Program-made: the position numbers and the translations under genes | Part shown: positions 41,813 through 51,441 of the stretch, in pieces | How positions within the stretch are numbered: position 1 is the stretch's first letter | How the letters are laid out: each line of letters starts with the position of its first letter | Assembly (NCBI GenBank): GCA_020636215.1 | Contig: JACJYG010000007.1 | Coordinates: 186,001 to 250,000, forward strand | Origin: Lewinellaceae bacterium | Lineage (GTDB): Bacteria > Bacteroidota > Bacteroidia > Chitinophagales > Saprospiraceae | Reading direction: 5' to 3' | Length of the DNA stretch: 64,000 bases | The notes under the pieces: model-generated | Database searches by the model: none | What the model saw: the letters and a program-made list of their open reading frames with translations, nothing else | Told to the model about the DNA's origin: nothing

Positions 41813-43327
41813 ATGTCATTACCAAAAGAACCCCGCCAGTTACTGATCAACCTCATGTATATTGTACTGACAGCCTTGTTGGCGCTCAACGTGTCGGCCG
41901 AGATATTGCAGGCTTTTTTTTCTATTGATCGCAGCCTGGACGATAGCAGCCAGGTGGTGCGGCATTCCAACGAACAGATGCTCGAGGCGATTCGCCAGGA
42001 AGCCACCGCTTACCCGCAGTTTGAACCTTTCCTGGAAAAGGCAGGGCAACTGGGAGAACTTACCGACGCCCTGCTGGCAAACCTGCAACAACTGCGGTCG
42101 GAACTCATCGACGCAGCAGGAGGCCTGGGCCCGGACGGACAGCCGGCCCGCAAGACAGATAAGGATATACCTACCAGGATACTGGTCAAAGAGGGTGGGG
42201 GAGCGGCGCTGGAAGATCAGGTGCGCTATACCCGGAAGCAAATGCTGGCGCTGGTTGAAGATGAGGCGCAGCGGCGTCGGCTAGAGGCCAGTATTCCTCT
42301 AAATATCCCTGCAGTTCCTGTCGGTTCGGAGAAGAAGAGCTGGGCGCAATACACTTTCCAGCAAATGCCGGTAGCGGCCGTTTTGCCCATCTTGCGCAAG
42401 TTTGAGAACGATGTGGAGGTGGCCGAAGGCGCTATTCTAAACTATTTTCTCAGCCAGACCGGTGGCGATATTGTGCTGGACGCCTACGAACCTGTTATCG
42501 CTGCCGAGCAGAGTTACGTCATCCGTGGGGAGGAGTTCCGAAGTGAAATATTCCTGGGGGCATACAGCAGTACCGCCGATAATATCCGGGTATTGGTAGA
42601 TGGCCAGCCATTGAAGGTCGAGCAGGGCAAAGCTGTTTTTTCCGCACGCCCCTCCCGCGTTGGAAGCCAGTCTCATGCGGCAGTGATTGAGTTGAAAGAC
42701 CCGGTCAGTGGGGCCATTCAACGCTTCGAAAAAAACTTCGTTTTCGAAGTCGGGGAACGATCTGTTGCCGTATCAGCTGATAAAATGAATGTCCTCTATG
42801 TTGGCCTGGATAACCCCCTGACGATTTCGGCGGCAGGAGTGCCCAGTGGACAGGTGCGGGTGCAGGCAGATGGCGCAACATTGACATCCAATGGCGGAAA
42901 TCGATATATGGCCCGCCCGGATCGAATGGGCACTGCCAGGATAACCGTTTCCGGGGGAGGCTTGCAACCTACTACATTTGAATACCGGGTCAAGAAAATC
43001 CCCGATCCTATAATGGAACTTGGGGGTAAACGGGGTGGCAGTCTGGAAGCCGCTACCTTTCGGGCTCAGCTGGGCATCATTCCTGTCCTGGATGGGTTCG
43101 ATTTCGATGCCCGCTGTACCGTTACCGGTTTTGAATTGGTTCGGGTCCCTCGAGGCAGTGATGTCCAAATAGCCGACAACAATAGTGGCCGTTTCGAAGC
43201 CGAGGCCTTACGCCTGGTGCGGAATGCCAGCCGCGGAGATGTCTTCTACTTCAATGAGGTCCGCGTAAAGTGCCCCGGCGATACCCACTCCCGGGAGCTT
43301 AATGGACTGATATTCAATATTAAGTAA
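41813..43327 (+). CDS. gldM: Gliding motility protein GldM (T9SS motor subunit)
   Basis: GldM with GldL forms the proton-driven motor of T9SS; GldM spans the periplasm and couples to GldK/GldN. The 504-residue protein begins with a short cytosolic SLPKEPRQLLINLMY and one membrane helix (YIVLTALLALNVSAEIL), then the coiled and D1 domain and beta-rich D2-D4 domains (GVPSGQVRVQADGATL). Length and order match the family. gldN follows after 32 bases. gldK and gldL, which normally precede it, are absent. Confidence 0.94.
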   Translation: MSLPKEPRQLLINLMYIVLTALLALNVSAEILQAFFSIDRSLDDSSQVVRHSNEQMLEAIRQEATAYPQFEPFLEKAGQLGELTDALLANLQQLRSELIDAAGGLGPDGQPARKTDKDIPTRILVKEGGGAALEDQVRYTRKQMLALVEDEAQRRRLEASIPLNIPAVPVGSEKKSWAQYTFQQMPVAAVLPILRKFENDVEVAEGAILNYFLSQTGGDIVLDAYEPVIAAEQSYVIRGEEFRSEIFLGAYSSTADNIRVLVDGQPLKVEQGKAVFSARPSRVGSQSHAAVIELKDPVSGAIQRFEKNFVFEVGERSVAVSADKMNVLYVGLDNPLTISAAGVPSGQVRVQADGATLTSNGGNRYMARPDRMGTARITVSGGGLQPTTFEYRVKKIPDPIMELGGKRGGSLEAATFRAQLGIIPVLDGFDFDARCTVTGFELVRVPRGSDVQIADNNSGRFEAEALRLVRNASRGDVFYFNEVRVKCPGDTHSRELNGLIFNIK

Positions 43328-43359
43328 TTCTATTTCATCATCTGAAAATCATTGATGCC

Positions 43360-44181
43360 ATGAAGAAAGTAATCAGCCTGGCCTGGCTGTTATGCCTGGC
43401 CGTAAGCCTTTTCGCCCAACTTGAAAACAGCCCGATTCCGGCAGACGATATCGTCGAGCGGCACACCATGCAGGAAAACCGGCCTTTGCCATATCCGCCC
43501 CTCCGGGAGTCCGATATCCTATGGGAAAAACGTGTCTGGCGGGTGATCGATACCCGGGAGAAAATGAACCTCCCGTTCCGCTATCCCCCCCGGCCGTTGT
43601 TCGCCATCCTGGCCGAAGGGGTGGAAAAGGGGCAACTAACCGCCTATAGTGTAGAGGATGATCAATTCAGGATGCCCCTGGATGTTTCGGATGTGAACCG
43701 AATGCTCTATCAGGTAGATACCGTGCCGGTATATAACATCGATGACGGCACAGAGGAATATCAGATCGTGGAAAGCAATATCAATATGGAGGATATTAAG
43801 CGTTACCGGCTCAAGGAAGTCTGGTATTTTGATAGCCGCAATTCAACCTTGAAAGTACGGATACTGGGGATTGCTCCCTTGAAGGAAGAATACGACGACA
43901 ATGGCAATTTTAAGTACGAGCGCCCTTTATTCTGGTTGTATTACCCCCATTGCCGCGAATTGTTGTCCCATGAACAGGCGCCGAATCCTTTCAACGATAA
44001 TGCCCTGACAAGTTGGGAGGATCTTTTCGAGATGCGCTTCTTCTCCAGCTATATTATGAAGGCTTCAAACCTTCGGGATGCCCGACTGGAGGACTATCTG
44101 TCGGGGGTGGACCTTCTGCTGGAATCTGAGCGCATCGGGCAGGAAATTTTCAACTTTGAACACGATTTGTGGCAATACTAG
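43360..44181 (+). CDS. gldN: Gliding motility protein GldN (PorN)
   Basis: The 273-residue periplasmic protein has a signal peptide (VISLAWLLCLAVSLFAQ). GldN signatures follow: LRESDILWEKRVWRVIDTRE, NLPFRYPPRPLFAILAEG and RLKEVWYFDSRNSTLKVRIL, then SWEDLFEMRFFSSYIMKASN. GldN partners GldK in the outer-membrane ring of T9SS. It is co-transcribed with gldM. Confidence 0.95.
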   Translation: MKKVISLAWLLCLAVSLFAQLENSPIPADDIVERHTMQENRPLPYPPLRESDILWEKRVWRVIDTREKMNLPFRYPPRPLFAILAEGVEKGQLTAYSVEDDQFRMPLDVSDVNRMLYQVDTVPVYNIDDGTEEYQIVESNINMEDIKRYRLKEVWYFDSRNSTLKVRILGIAPLKEEYDDNGNFKYERPLFWLYYPHCRELLSHEQAPNPFNDNALTSWEDLFEMRFFSSYIMKASNLRDARLEDYLSGVDLLLESERIGQEIFNFEHDLWQY

Positions 44182-44230
44182 CCATTTGATCGTGTCAGGA
44201 GGTGGCCTCAATGATGTCTTTAAAATATCT

Positions 44231-44238
44231 TACATTTG
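44231..44238 (+). promoter_or_regulatory. Promoter -7 element of the antiporter gene
   Basis: TACATTTG matches TAnnTTTG, 51 bases upstream of the antiporter ATG. It separates the antiporter from the gldMN unit. Confidence 0.55.
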
Positions 44239-44289
44239 CCCCTCGTGGCCAGGGCTGGGCCAGTAGTGGCTGCGATCAAAGGCAATTGT

Positions 44290-45225
44290 ATGGATGTTTT
44301 ATTATATCTGGGCTTGTTTGTTGTCAGTTTAACCGTGCTGTTGAAGGCATCCAATTGGTTTGTTGATGCAGCCGAACGCATTGGCCTCTCACTCGGCGCC
44401 TCTCCCTTTATCATTGGCGTTACGATCGTTGCCTTTGGCACCTCTTTGCCCGAATTGGCCACCTCCATCGCTTCCGTTTTGACCGGCCATTCAGAGATCG
44501 TGGTGGGCAATGTGGTTGGATCCAATATTACCAATATCGCATTGGTCTTAGGGCTGACGGCTTTGGTGGTGAACCGCATTGAGTTGGATTATAACATCTG
44601 GCACATCGATATGCCCTATCTGTGGGGTTCTGCCTTTTTGTTGATGTTTGCCTTGAGCGATGGGCATTTTTCTTTTTTTGAGAGTATGCTCTTCCTGGTT
44701 GGTATCGCCATTTTTCTGATGTATTCCTTTCGGTCGGAGGACCAGGAAAAAACATCCGAGATGGAACGCCCGACAGTCAACTGGCAGTCCTATCTCATGC
44801 TGATTGTTGGAGGAGCCCTGGTTTACTTCGGTGCGGATTACACTATTTTCGCGATCCAAAAGCTAAGCGAAATTGCGGGTGTCAACCCTGAGATCATTGC
44901 CTTGTCGGCGGTGGCCTTGGGCACCTCCCTGCCGGAAGTCATCGTTAGCCTTAATGCTGCCCGGCGGGGTAAAGCCTCTATAGCAGTAGGGAATGTGCTG
45001 GGGTCGAACATTTTTAATACCTACGTCGTCATGAGCGTGCCTTCTTTTTTTGGGGAACTGAAAATACCTCATGATATCAATACCCTCTACCTGCCCCTGA
45101 TGGTCGTTATGACCGTTCTTTTCGGCATCATGTCCAACAATAAAAAGATCACCCGCTGGGAAGGAGCCCTCCTCCTGATGTTCTACGCTTTTTTCCTGGC
45201 AGAATTGCTCGGGCAGGCGCTTTGA
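44290..45225 (+). CDS. Calcium/sodium antiporter (CaCA family, YrbG-like)
   Basis: The 311-residue membrane protein has the two inverted alpha repeats of the cation/calcium exchanger family. They hold the ion-site motifs VAFGTSLPELATSIASVLTG plus GNVVGSNITNIALVLG, and VALGTSLPEVIVSLNAARRG plus GNVLGSNIFNTYVV. Ten helices are expected. It exports Ca2+ in exchange for Na+. An open extension to 44236 would contain the promoter, so the ATG at 44290 is chosen. Confidence 0.92.
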   Translation: MDVLLYLGLFVVSLTVLLKASNWFVDAAERIGLSLGASPFIIGVTIVAFGTSLPELATSIASVLTGHSEIVVGNVVGSNITNIALVLGLTALVVNRIELDYNIWHIDMPYLWGSAFLLMFALSDGHFSFFESMLFLVGIAIFLMYSFRSEDQEKTSEMERPTVNWQSYLMLIVGGALVYFGADYTIFAIQKLSEIAGVNPEIIALSAVALGTSLPEVIVSLNAARRGKASIAVGNVLGSNIFNTYVVMSVPSFFGELKIPHDINTLYLPLMVVMTVLFGIMSNNKKITRWEGALLLMFYAFFLAELLGQAL

Positions 45226-45514
45226 CAACTTTTTCGTGCATCTTTCTGAAAAATCCCATAACTTTACATCTGAATTGTAAATCATAACTCCCTTTCCCCC
45301 CGCCCTTGTATTTGGCTTCCTGAACCATTTCAGGATAGATTTCTTTTGAGCCGGTAAATAATAGCATACTTTTTTGTTCCTTCTTGGACTATCATTGAGT
45401 TGGCAACTCCAATTTTTTGCAGTTTGAACGAAGCCTTACGCCTCCACCCCCCTTATTTAGATGTTTTCGGGTGGAGCCTATGAGAAAAGTATTTAAACAA
45501 ACATACGACCTACA

Positions 45515-47842
45515 ATGAGAAAAAAATTTTTTACACTGTCCATGGCAGTGGTATGCACATGGAGTATCGCCATCGGGCAAAGCGACCTCGCTACTTGGGG
45601 CCTCACATCCAATGGCACGCCCACCTTTTCAGATAATAATATCCAGGCTTCCCATTTTATCAGAGGAAATGGCGTTACCGATCCGGCTTTTGGCCCAAAC
45701 GGAGCTACATCATATGGTTGGGAAACCATCAACACCACTTCTGCTGCTGATTATTTTGAGGTTTGCATCAATCCCAAGCCGAACAATACCTTGACTTTTA
45801 GCGGTTTGCAATTCACCGAACGGCGCAATGCGGAGGGCATTCGCGGCTATCAGGTGATGTGGTCGAAAGATGGGTTCCAGACTTCCACTCTCTTGAGTTC
45901 CTTCACCGTCCCCGACGATTTAGAGTCGAGGGATATTGTATTGGGAATATCGCCCATCAAAGTATGTCAGGGCGAGACCCTTTGCCTCCGCTGGTATGCT
46001 TATGCCGCCGAGTCGAATTTTGGAGAATGGACCATGTCCAATATTGTAGTAAAAGGTACAACTGCGCCCACCTGTGCATTTCCAGTCACCCAGGCTTCGA
46101 ACCTTGTAATCAGCAACATCACCGGCACTTCTATGGGCTTGTCCTGGACAAGAGGTAATGGCACGGGAGTACTCGTCGTTGCCCGTGCTGGGGCGCCGGT
46201 CGATGTCATGCCTTGTTATATTACTGTCCCTGGAGTGTCCATCCTCCCATTCGGCCTGGGGACCAAGCTGGGGGAGAATACTTTCGTGGTTTATAGCGGG
46301 CCGGGCAACAGTACGGCCGTTAGCGGACTGGAGGAAGGGGAAACCTATCATTTTGCGGTTATTGAATTCAATGATACGCCCTGTTTTCGGGTTCCCGATG
46401 CCCCTACGGCCAGCGCTACAACCCTTTGCACTTCTCCTGGGGCAGTCACGGCACTTAAGTCGAGCCCGGCAGGTGGTATGATGTATTTGGCCTGGGATAA
46501 CCCCAATTGTTTTGATGAAATAATGATAGTGGCCAGTGAAAACCCAATCACTGCAGTTCCAACCAGTATGGACCCCAATGATTATACTCCTGGCGCTATT
46601 TTTGGAACCGGAACCGACGCACATAACGATTTTTCGGGTACGGAAAGCCCTGTTTATAGAGGTACGGGCAACCGCGTCCAGGTAACCGGCCTGACGAATG
46701 GGCAATTGTACTATTTCCAGATATTTACTTTCCGCTCCGGCGTCTGGCAGGCCGGGGCGCAGATATCGGCCACCCCGGAAGCAGGCTGCTCGGGATTGGG
46801 CGACGGCGGCCGGGTCTTCTTCAATGAGATCCACTTCGCCAACAGTGGTGGAGATGTGGACGAAGGATTTGAACTTGTGGGCACAGCGGGTATCGACCTG
46901 GAGAATTACGTCATTTTGTTATATCCACCATCGGGCCAACTCGAGAAAGAGGTTCCTCTCAGTGGGCTGATCGATGATGAAGGCAACGGCTATGGGGCCG
47001 TATGGGTTCCTGTTGCCGACATTTTCCAGATTGGAGGGGTAGCCCTCTTTAATCTGGTGGCGAATACCACGGTAGAGTTCTTATCCTGGCGGGCCGACAG
47101 CGGGCAGTCGATCACGGCCCTGGATGGTTTGGCCATAGGGGCGTCGGCTGTTTTTATCGGTGTCAGCGCAGAGAATGGCTCCACCCCATTTAATTACTCC
47201 TTGCAAAGGATAGGGAACGGTACTTGCCCCGGCGGCATGTCCTGGCAGGGGCCAATGCCTTCTTCCCGGGGAGCGATCAACATTGGGCAGGCTCTGTTGC
47301 CGATCGAGCTGATCAGTTTCACCGGAGAACTTGTGGAAAATGAGGTGTTGCTGAGCTGGCAGACCGCTACCGAAGAGAACAATGACTATATGGCCGTTGA
47401 GCATAGTACCGACGCCCGGCAATTCACAGAGATCGGGAGGCTGAAAGGTGCAGGTACTACCCTCGAACCACAATCTTACCAGCTTTGGCATCAGCGGCCA
47501 CAACCGGGCATCAACTACTATCGCCTCCGCCAGGTTGACTTCGACGGGCAAACGCACTACCATGGTACGGTGGCCGTTGAATACAAGGGAGGCAAAGGTG
47601 GTTTAGTCGTTTACCCTACCATTACTTCAAGTCAAATCGTGGTAGAACTCAGTGCTACTGCCGATGAAATTGGTGAACTGGTGATTTTTAACCTCTACGG
47701 CCAGGCGATGCAAAGTACGGTTGTTCCGGCAGGTTCCCTGCGGCAGGAACTTTCAGTAGCCCAGCTTCCGGCGGGCCATTATTTGCTGCAATGGCGCTCG
47801 GCTAATGGCCAGCAGGCCATTCAACGTTTTGTAAAGCTGTAG
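45515..47842 (+). CDS. T9SS-sorted secreted protein with fibronectin-like and lamin-tail-like domains
   Basis: The 775-residue protein has a signal peptide (KFFTLSMAVVCTWSIAIGQ), an N-terminal beta-sandwich and two fibronectin-like modules (ASNLVISNITGTSMGLSW, then SSPAGGMMYLAWDNPN). A segment resembling a lamin-tail domain follows (VFFNEIHFANSGGDVDEGFE). The chain ends LPIELISFTGELVENEVLLS, then a type A sorting domain (VVYPTITSSQIVVELS, closing LPAGHYLLQWRSANGQQ). It is a T9SS cargo of unknown function. The 289 bases before it hold no gene. A terminator follows at 47865. Confidence 0.9.
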   Translation: MRKKFFTLSMAVVCTWSIAIGQSDLATWGLTSNGTPTFSDNNIQASHFIRGNGVTDPAFGPNGATSYGWETINTTSAADYFEVCINPKPNNTLTFSGLQFTERRNAEGIRGYQVMWSKDGFQTSTLLSSFTVPDDLESRDIVLGISPIKVCQGETLCLRWYAYAAESNFGEWTMSNIVVKGTTAPTCAFPVTQASNLVISNITGTSMGLSWTRGNGTGVLVVARAGAPVDVMPCYITVPGVSILPFGLGTKLGENTFVVYSGPGNSTAVSGLEEGETYHFAVIEFNDTPCFRVPDAPTASATTLCTSPGAVTALKSSPAGGMMYLAWDNPNCFDEIMIVASENPITAVPTSMDPNDYTPGAIFGTGTDAHNDFSGTESPVYRGTGNRVQVTGLTNGQLYYFQIFTFRSGVWQAGAQISATPEAGCSGLGDGGRVFFNEIHFANSGGDVDEGFELVGTAGIDLENYVILLYPPSGQLEKEVPLSGLIDDEGNGYGAVWVPVADIFQIGGVALFNLVANTTVEFLSWRADSGQSITALDGLAIGASAVFIGVSAENGSTPFNYSLQRIGNGTCPGGMSWQGPMPSSRGAINIGQALLPIELISFTGELVENEVLLSWQTATEENNDYMAVEHSTDARQFTEIGRLKGAGTTLEPQSYQLWHQRPQPGINYYRLRQVDFDGQTHYHGTVAVEYKGGKGGLVVYPTITSSQIVVELSATADEIGELVIFNLYGQAMQSTVVPAGSLRQELSVAQLPAGHYLLQWRSANGQQAIQRFVKL

Positions 47843-47864
47843 ATTGAATATACGCATTGGATCT

Positions 47865-47900
47865 GGCGGGCGCCTCCATAGGGAGGGCGCCCGCCTTTTT
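47865..47900 (+). terminator. Terminator of the T9SS cargo gene
   Basis: GGCGGGCGCCTCC pairs with GGAGGGCGCCCGCC (one bulge) and is followed by a run of T. It starts 23 bases after the stop codon. Confidence 0.8.
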
Positions 47901-48088
47901 TATTTTATCAATCGCTGAAAAGATAAACCATACTTCATCTTCGCCAATTTAATGCGGCTGCTCAATGGCTCGGAACCATTAGGGGTGGAGCTCGCACTAT
48001 AGTAGAATGATGTGTGGGAGCACCTGAAAAAGGAACGTGCAATCATCTTGAGTTGTGGTGGTATTGTTTTGTCAGAATGTTTTTTTAC

Positions 48089-48096
48089 TATATTTG
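48089..48096 (+). promoter_or_regulatory. Promoter -7 element of the DUF6089 gene
   Basis: TATATTTG matches TAnnTTTG, 40 bases upstream of the start codon. Confidence 0.6.
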
Positions 48097-48136
48097 AAAA
48101 CAATATTTAACCTGCAGTTCCTTAAATCGATTAGAG

Positions 48137-48835
48137 ATGAACAAGATACTCACTCTTTCCCTACTAATGATATTGGGCCTTACCGCGCATGCACAGCGAA
48201 GTTCTGAAGCCGGCATTTTCATTGGCGCTTGTAATTACATGGGCGATCTTTCTCCCAACCCACTGGCAGCCAATGAAACAAACCTGGCCTTCGGAGGACA
48301 TTACCGTTACATGGCTAGCCCGAAACTGGGCTTAAAGGGGTCAGTGAGTTTTGGAAAGATCACTGGGTCGGATGCCAATATTTCTTCGCGAGAGCCGAAG
48401 GAGGGCGCTCGCCGTTGGGAGATGGAAGCCGGGCTTTTGGAAGTAGCCATGCAGGCCGAATGGCATTTTCTGGGAACTTCCCGGTATGATGATGTCGGCC
48501 TATATGCCCGTCAGGCATCGCCTTTTGTATCTACCGGCCTGGGGATAGCTTTTGCAGAAGCCAAAATTAAAACGCCCAAGGATGACATGGTGCGCTTCCC
48601 GGAACCTGATGACAAATCCGCCTTCATTGTCCTGCCCGTCTCTGTCGGGATGCGCCTGGATATTAGTGAATTTGTTATTCTTTCCGGAGAATTTGGAGTC
48701 CGCGCTACTTTTTCAGACTATCTGGATGGGCTCAGCAAATATGCCAGTACGAAACACAAGGATTATTATCTTTTTGGAGGAGTCACCGTTCTGTACTTAA
48801 TAGATGCTGAATTTGCACGTGCCTACCGCAATTAG
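48137..48835 (+). CDS. Outer-membrane beta-barrel protein, DUF6089-like
   Basis: The 232-residue protein has a signal peptide (KILTLSLLMILGLTAHAQ) followed by SEAGIFIGACNYMGDLSPNP, the DUF6089 opening, and regular amphipathic strands (HYRYMASPKLGLKGSVSFGK). It ends in a typical barrel-closing region (YYLFGGVTVLYLID). Likely a small outer-membrane barrel; role unknown. Confidence 0.8.
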   Translation: MNKILTLSLLMILGLTAHAQRSSEAGIFIGACNYMGDLSPNPLAANETNLAFGGHYRYMASPKLGLKGSVSFGKITGSDANISSREPKEGARRWEMEAGLLEVAMQAEWHFLGTSRYDDVGLYARQASPFVSTGLGIAFAEAKIKTPKDDMVRFPEPDDKSAFIVLPVSVGMRLDISEFVILSGEFGVRATFSDYLDGLSKYASTKHKDYYLFGGVTVLYLIDAEFARAYRN

Positions 48836-49012
48836 ACGCTGATTTATTAAGGTATGATGAAAAAAAGGCCAGCTGTTTTGCAGGCCTGGGTCAAATTGTG
48901 TATTTTTTCATGTGATTACAGCTTGTATTGCGTAATCCTTGGTTTGTGAGAGAGTTTAATCTAAAATTCTTTCAACGCTAAACTATTATTTAAGGATCAA
49001 CCCAGGATCATT

Positions 49013-49762
49013 ATGAAATTTTTAAAATTGCTGGTAATGTCGGCCTTGGTTGCAGGGGCGATATCTACTACGTCCCCTTCGGTTTCACTGGAGGACGGGT
49101 TGGTAGCCTATTATTCCTTCAATTATTGTGACGCCAGAGACGAAAGTGGAAATGGCTCTCACGGTGAACTCTTTGGCAGGGTAGGCTGCTGGTGTGGCAT
49201 TGAAGATGATGGCCTGTTGCTGGATGGCGTCAACGATTACATTGAATTTCCCGGCAAAGTTAACCGTTACTTTAATACCACTGATTTTACGGTCAGTTTC
49301 TATTTTAAGCCGGAGCAGTATTTGGTTTTCCGGCAAAGCTTACTGTCCAAACGGGCGGATTGCGAAGAATATGGTATGCTCGACCTGCTCCTCGACCTCA
49401 ATGGCAGGGAAGTAGAAACTTCCGTACACGAGACCCCACAGAAATTCTACCCCGGCTTGTCTCCTGCGCTCGATACGACCGCTTGGGTTCACTTTGCCCT
49501 GGTGCGGGAAGGGACCCGCGCCTATACGTACATCAATGGGCGGTTCCAAAGGGAGAGCTTCCGCTGTAGTGGGGTCGATATCTCCAACGGAGCTGTCCTT
49601 TCATTTTCCAACAGCCCTTGCATCCAAAACGGGAATGCCCGCCGGTTCAAAGGTGTTCTGGATGAACTTCGGGTGTACTCCCGGGCCCTATCGGAGGAGG
49701 ATATCCGCCGACTTTACAATCAGAACCCGGTAGAGAATGCCCAGATGGATTGTGTGAGCTGA
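49013..49762 (+). CDS. Secreted LamG (concanavalin-like) domain protein
   Basis: The 249-residue protein has a short N-terminal hydrophobic segment (LKLLVMSALVAGAISTT) and one LamG/laminin-G-3 domain. The pattern is LEDGLVAYYSFNYCDARDES, GVNDYIEFPGKVNRYF, FTVSFYFKPEQY, WVHFALVREGTRAYTYING and FKGVLDELRVYSRALSEEDI, then RLYNQN. Such domains bind glycans or calcium. No T9SS sorting domain is seen. Confidence 0.85.
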   Translation: MKFLKLLVMSALVAGAISTTSPSVSLEDGLVAYYSFNYCDARDESGNGSHGELFGRVGCWCGIEDDGLLLDGVNDYIEFPGKVNRYFNTTDFTVSFYFKPEQYLVFRQSLLSKRADCEEYGMLDLLLDLNGREVETSVHETPQKFYPGLSPALDTTAWVHFALVREGTRAYTYINGRFQRESFRCSGVDISNGAVLSFSNSPCIQNGNARRFKGVLDELRVYSRALSEEDIRRLYNQNPVENAQMDCVS

Positions 49763-49795
49763 GGAAGGGGCGACTATAGATTGAAAGGGGTTAGT

Positions 49796-49951
49796 TTAAA
49801 GTTTGGTTTGCACTGATTCCTCCAATGCTATTTTATATAGGTTCAATTGTTCTGCATCTTTGGGCAGGTTGCCAGTCAGCGGCGGCACAAAGTCCACTTC
49901 ATGCCCTTTTTGGTAGCGCTGGATGTAGGCGATGATGATGTCTATTTTCAT
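49796..49951 (-). CDS. Small coupled ORF, 51 residues, radical-SAM-like N-terminus
   Basis: This short gene starts at the ATG that overlaps the TGA of the DUF4173-like gene (49948-49951, ATGA), so it is translationally coupled to a five-gene operon. It reads MKIDIIIAYIQRYQKGHEVD then FVPPLTG and a helical tail NLPKDAEQLNLYKIALEESV. The first 27 residues look like the N-terminus of cobalamin-binding radical SAM proteins (an RYQKG...DFVPPLTG pattern recalled from that family). It may be a decayed remnant or a small protein in its own right. Confidence 0.5.
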   Translation of the reverse strand: MKIDIIIAYIQRYQKGHEVDFVPPLTGNLPKDAEQLNLYKIALEESVQTKL

Positions 49952-51441
49952 TTAAGAAGGCTTGAACTGTGGGCGAGATATTTTTCATTGCGAGCATCCG
50001 CATAGTTCCAGGAGGGCCAATCATTCAGCAGCGTACGCATTTCAAAACGATGCCGTTTGTCGGCCAGGCCTGCAGATAAGGCCGCCTGCCCGATAGTGCT
50101 GTAAGCCATCAGCCGCTCCTGGTTATCATAAAGCAGGAAGAGGTTTTTATCCGAAACTTCCTTCAAGAGGAATTGGACGTCAATGCCTTCGGCGGCGGGC
50201 CAACGGAGGTTGTAGCGGGTAATGGCGAGGTCCCAGTTTATTGAGCTGGCCAACAGCAGGGAACAAAACCAGGCCAGGCTATTGATGCGCAACAGGTAGG
50301 ATAAGGATTTTTGATACCGAACCTTCCGATACATGCTGAACAAACCGAAGAGCACCAACAACAAGAACCAGAATACCCCCAGACGCTTGTAGGCCAGGCC
50401 ATAGTGGGCCACGTACTGCCAGTTGCGCAGGCCAACGGAGAGGGCCAGCATCGCATTCTGCGCCAGCCAAACATAAACCAGCGCGGGCAGGCCTTCGTTG
50501 CGGGGATAAAAATTGATATTCCCACGAAAATACCAAAGGACGGCGCCAATAGCCAGCAGGATAGAGAAGAGTAACAAGAAAGTGCCTTCATGTACATATT
50601 GACTGAGTTCCTGTGGACTGGCCTGGCCGTAAGCTACCCAAACATAGCGCAGGTCGGCCAGGTTGAGCAGAAAGAGCAGGGTATTCAGTATGCCAAAAGC
50701 GATCATGCCCGCGCGGTATTCCTGTTTCAGGGCGATCATGCCACGTATGGCCGCCCAGCCTTTTTTGCGGAGGCGAAGCAGATCTTCGGGAATGGCCTGT
50801 TCCAGCCGGAATGCGACAATGGCCAACCGGGAAGCGCCAAGCAGGGCGCCCATTACGAGTATTCCGCGAATCAAAGCCCATGCCTGCCCTAAATTCCAGC
50901 TCCAGTGGATATAAAAAGTGAGCTTGTCCCACAAATAATCCAGCATCTCGGCAAATTTCGGATTGGCATGGTAATAAATGGTGGCAAACACCATCCCCAG
51001 TCCCAGGGGAATCAGGCTCAGCTGACTCCAACGCATCACCGTATTCCAGTGGCTCTTTTCCGGCAGGCTTTCCCGGATATTTCGAAAAAGGCCGATCGGA
51101 GCTTCCAGTAAATTGATCAGGCCCAGGCCAAGCCCGAATACCACAAACCGAATCTCTTCTTCCTGCAACAAGCCAATCATCAGCAGAAAGGAAAATACGT
51201 GCATTGTTTTGGCCAGAAAGGAGTGATGCCAAACCGTCAGCACCGCAGTCAACAGCGTTGCAGCCATAGCCAGTTGCACCAGGCGGCGGCGCCGGTTTTC
51301 CGGCCAGCGCCACCAGGCGGCGCCGACTGCAAAGGAGGAGAATAACAAGGTGTTCAGCCCCATCTGCTCCCGCCAGAACAGGAACGCATAAAGCAGGCTG
51401 CCGGCTGAAATGAGGATGAAGGTGGCCAGTGTTTTTTTCAT
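49948..51441 (-). CDS. DUF4173-like polytopic membrane protein
   Basis: The 497-residue protein has about 12 hydrophobic helices and a cytosolic C-terminal tail (FEMRTLLNDWPSWNYADARN). It matches the DUF4173/DUF4153 type seen in Bacteroidota and Firmicutes (PEDLLRLRKKGWAAIRG, then GVFWFLLLVLFGLFSMYRKV). Function unknown. It overlaps the DUF1361 gene by four bases (ATGA) and belongs to the operon starting at 53139. Confidence 0.75.
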   Translation of the reverse strand: MKKTLATFILISAGSLLYAFLFWREQMGLNTLLFSSFAVGAAWWRWPENRRRRLVQLAMAATLLTAVLTVWHHSFLAKTMHVFSFLLMIGLLQEEEIRFVVFGLGLGLINLLEAPIGLFRNIRESLPEKSHWNTVMRWSQLSLIPLGLGMVFATIYYHANPKFAEMLDYLWDKLTFYIHWSWNLGQAWALIRGILVMGALLGASRLAIVAFRLEQAIPEDLLRLRKKGWAAIRGMIALKQEYRAGMIAFGILNTLLFLLNLADLRYVWVAYGQASPQELSQYVHEGTFLLLFSILLAIGAVLWYFRGNINFYPRNEGLPALVYVWLAQNAMLALSVGLRNWQYVAHYGLAYKRLGVFWFLLLVLFGLFSMYRKVRYQKSLSYLLRINSLAWFCSLLLASSINWDLAITRYNLRWPAAEGIDVQFLLKEVSDKNLFLLYDNQERLMAYSTIGQAALSAGLADKRHRFEMRTLLNDWPSWNYADARNEKYLAHSSSLLK

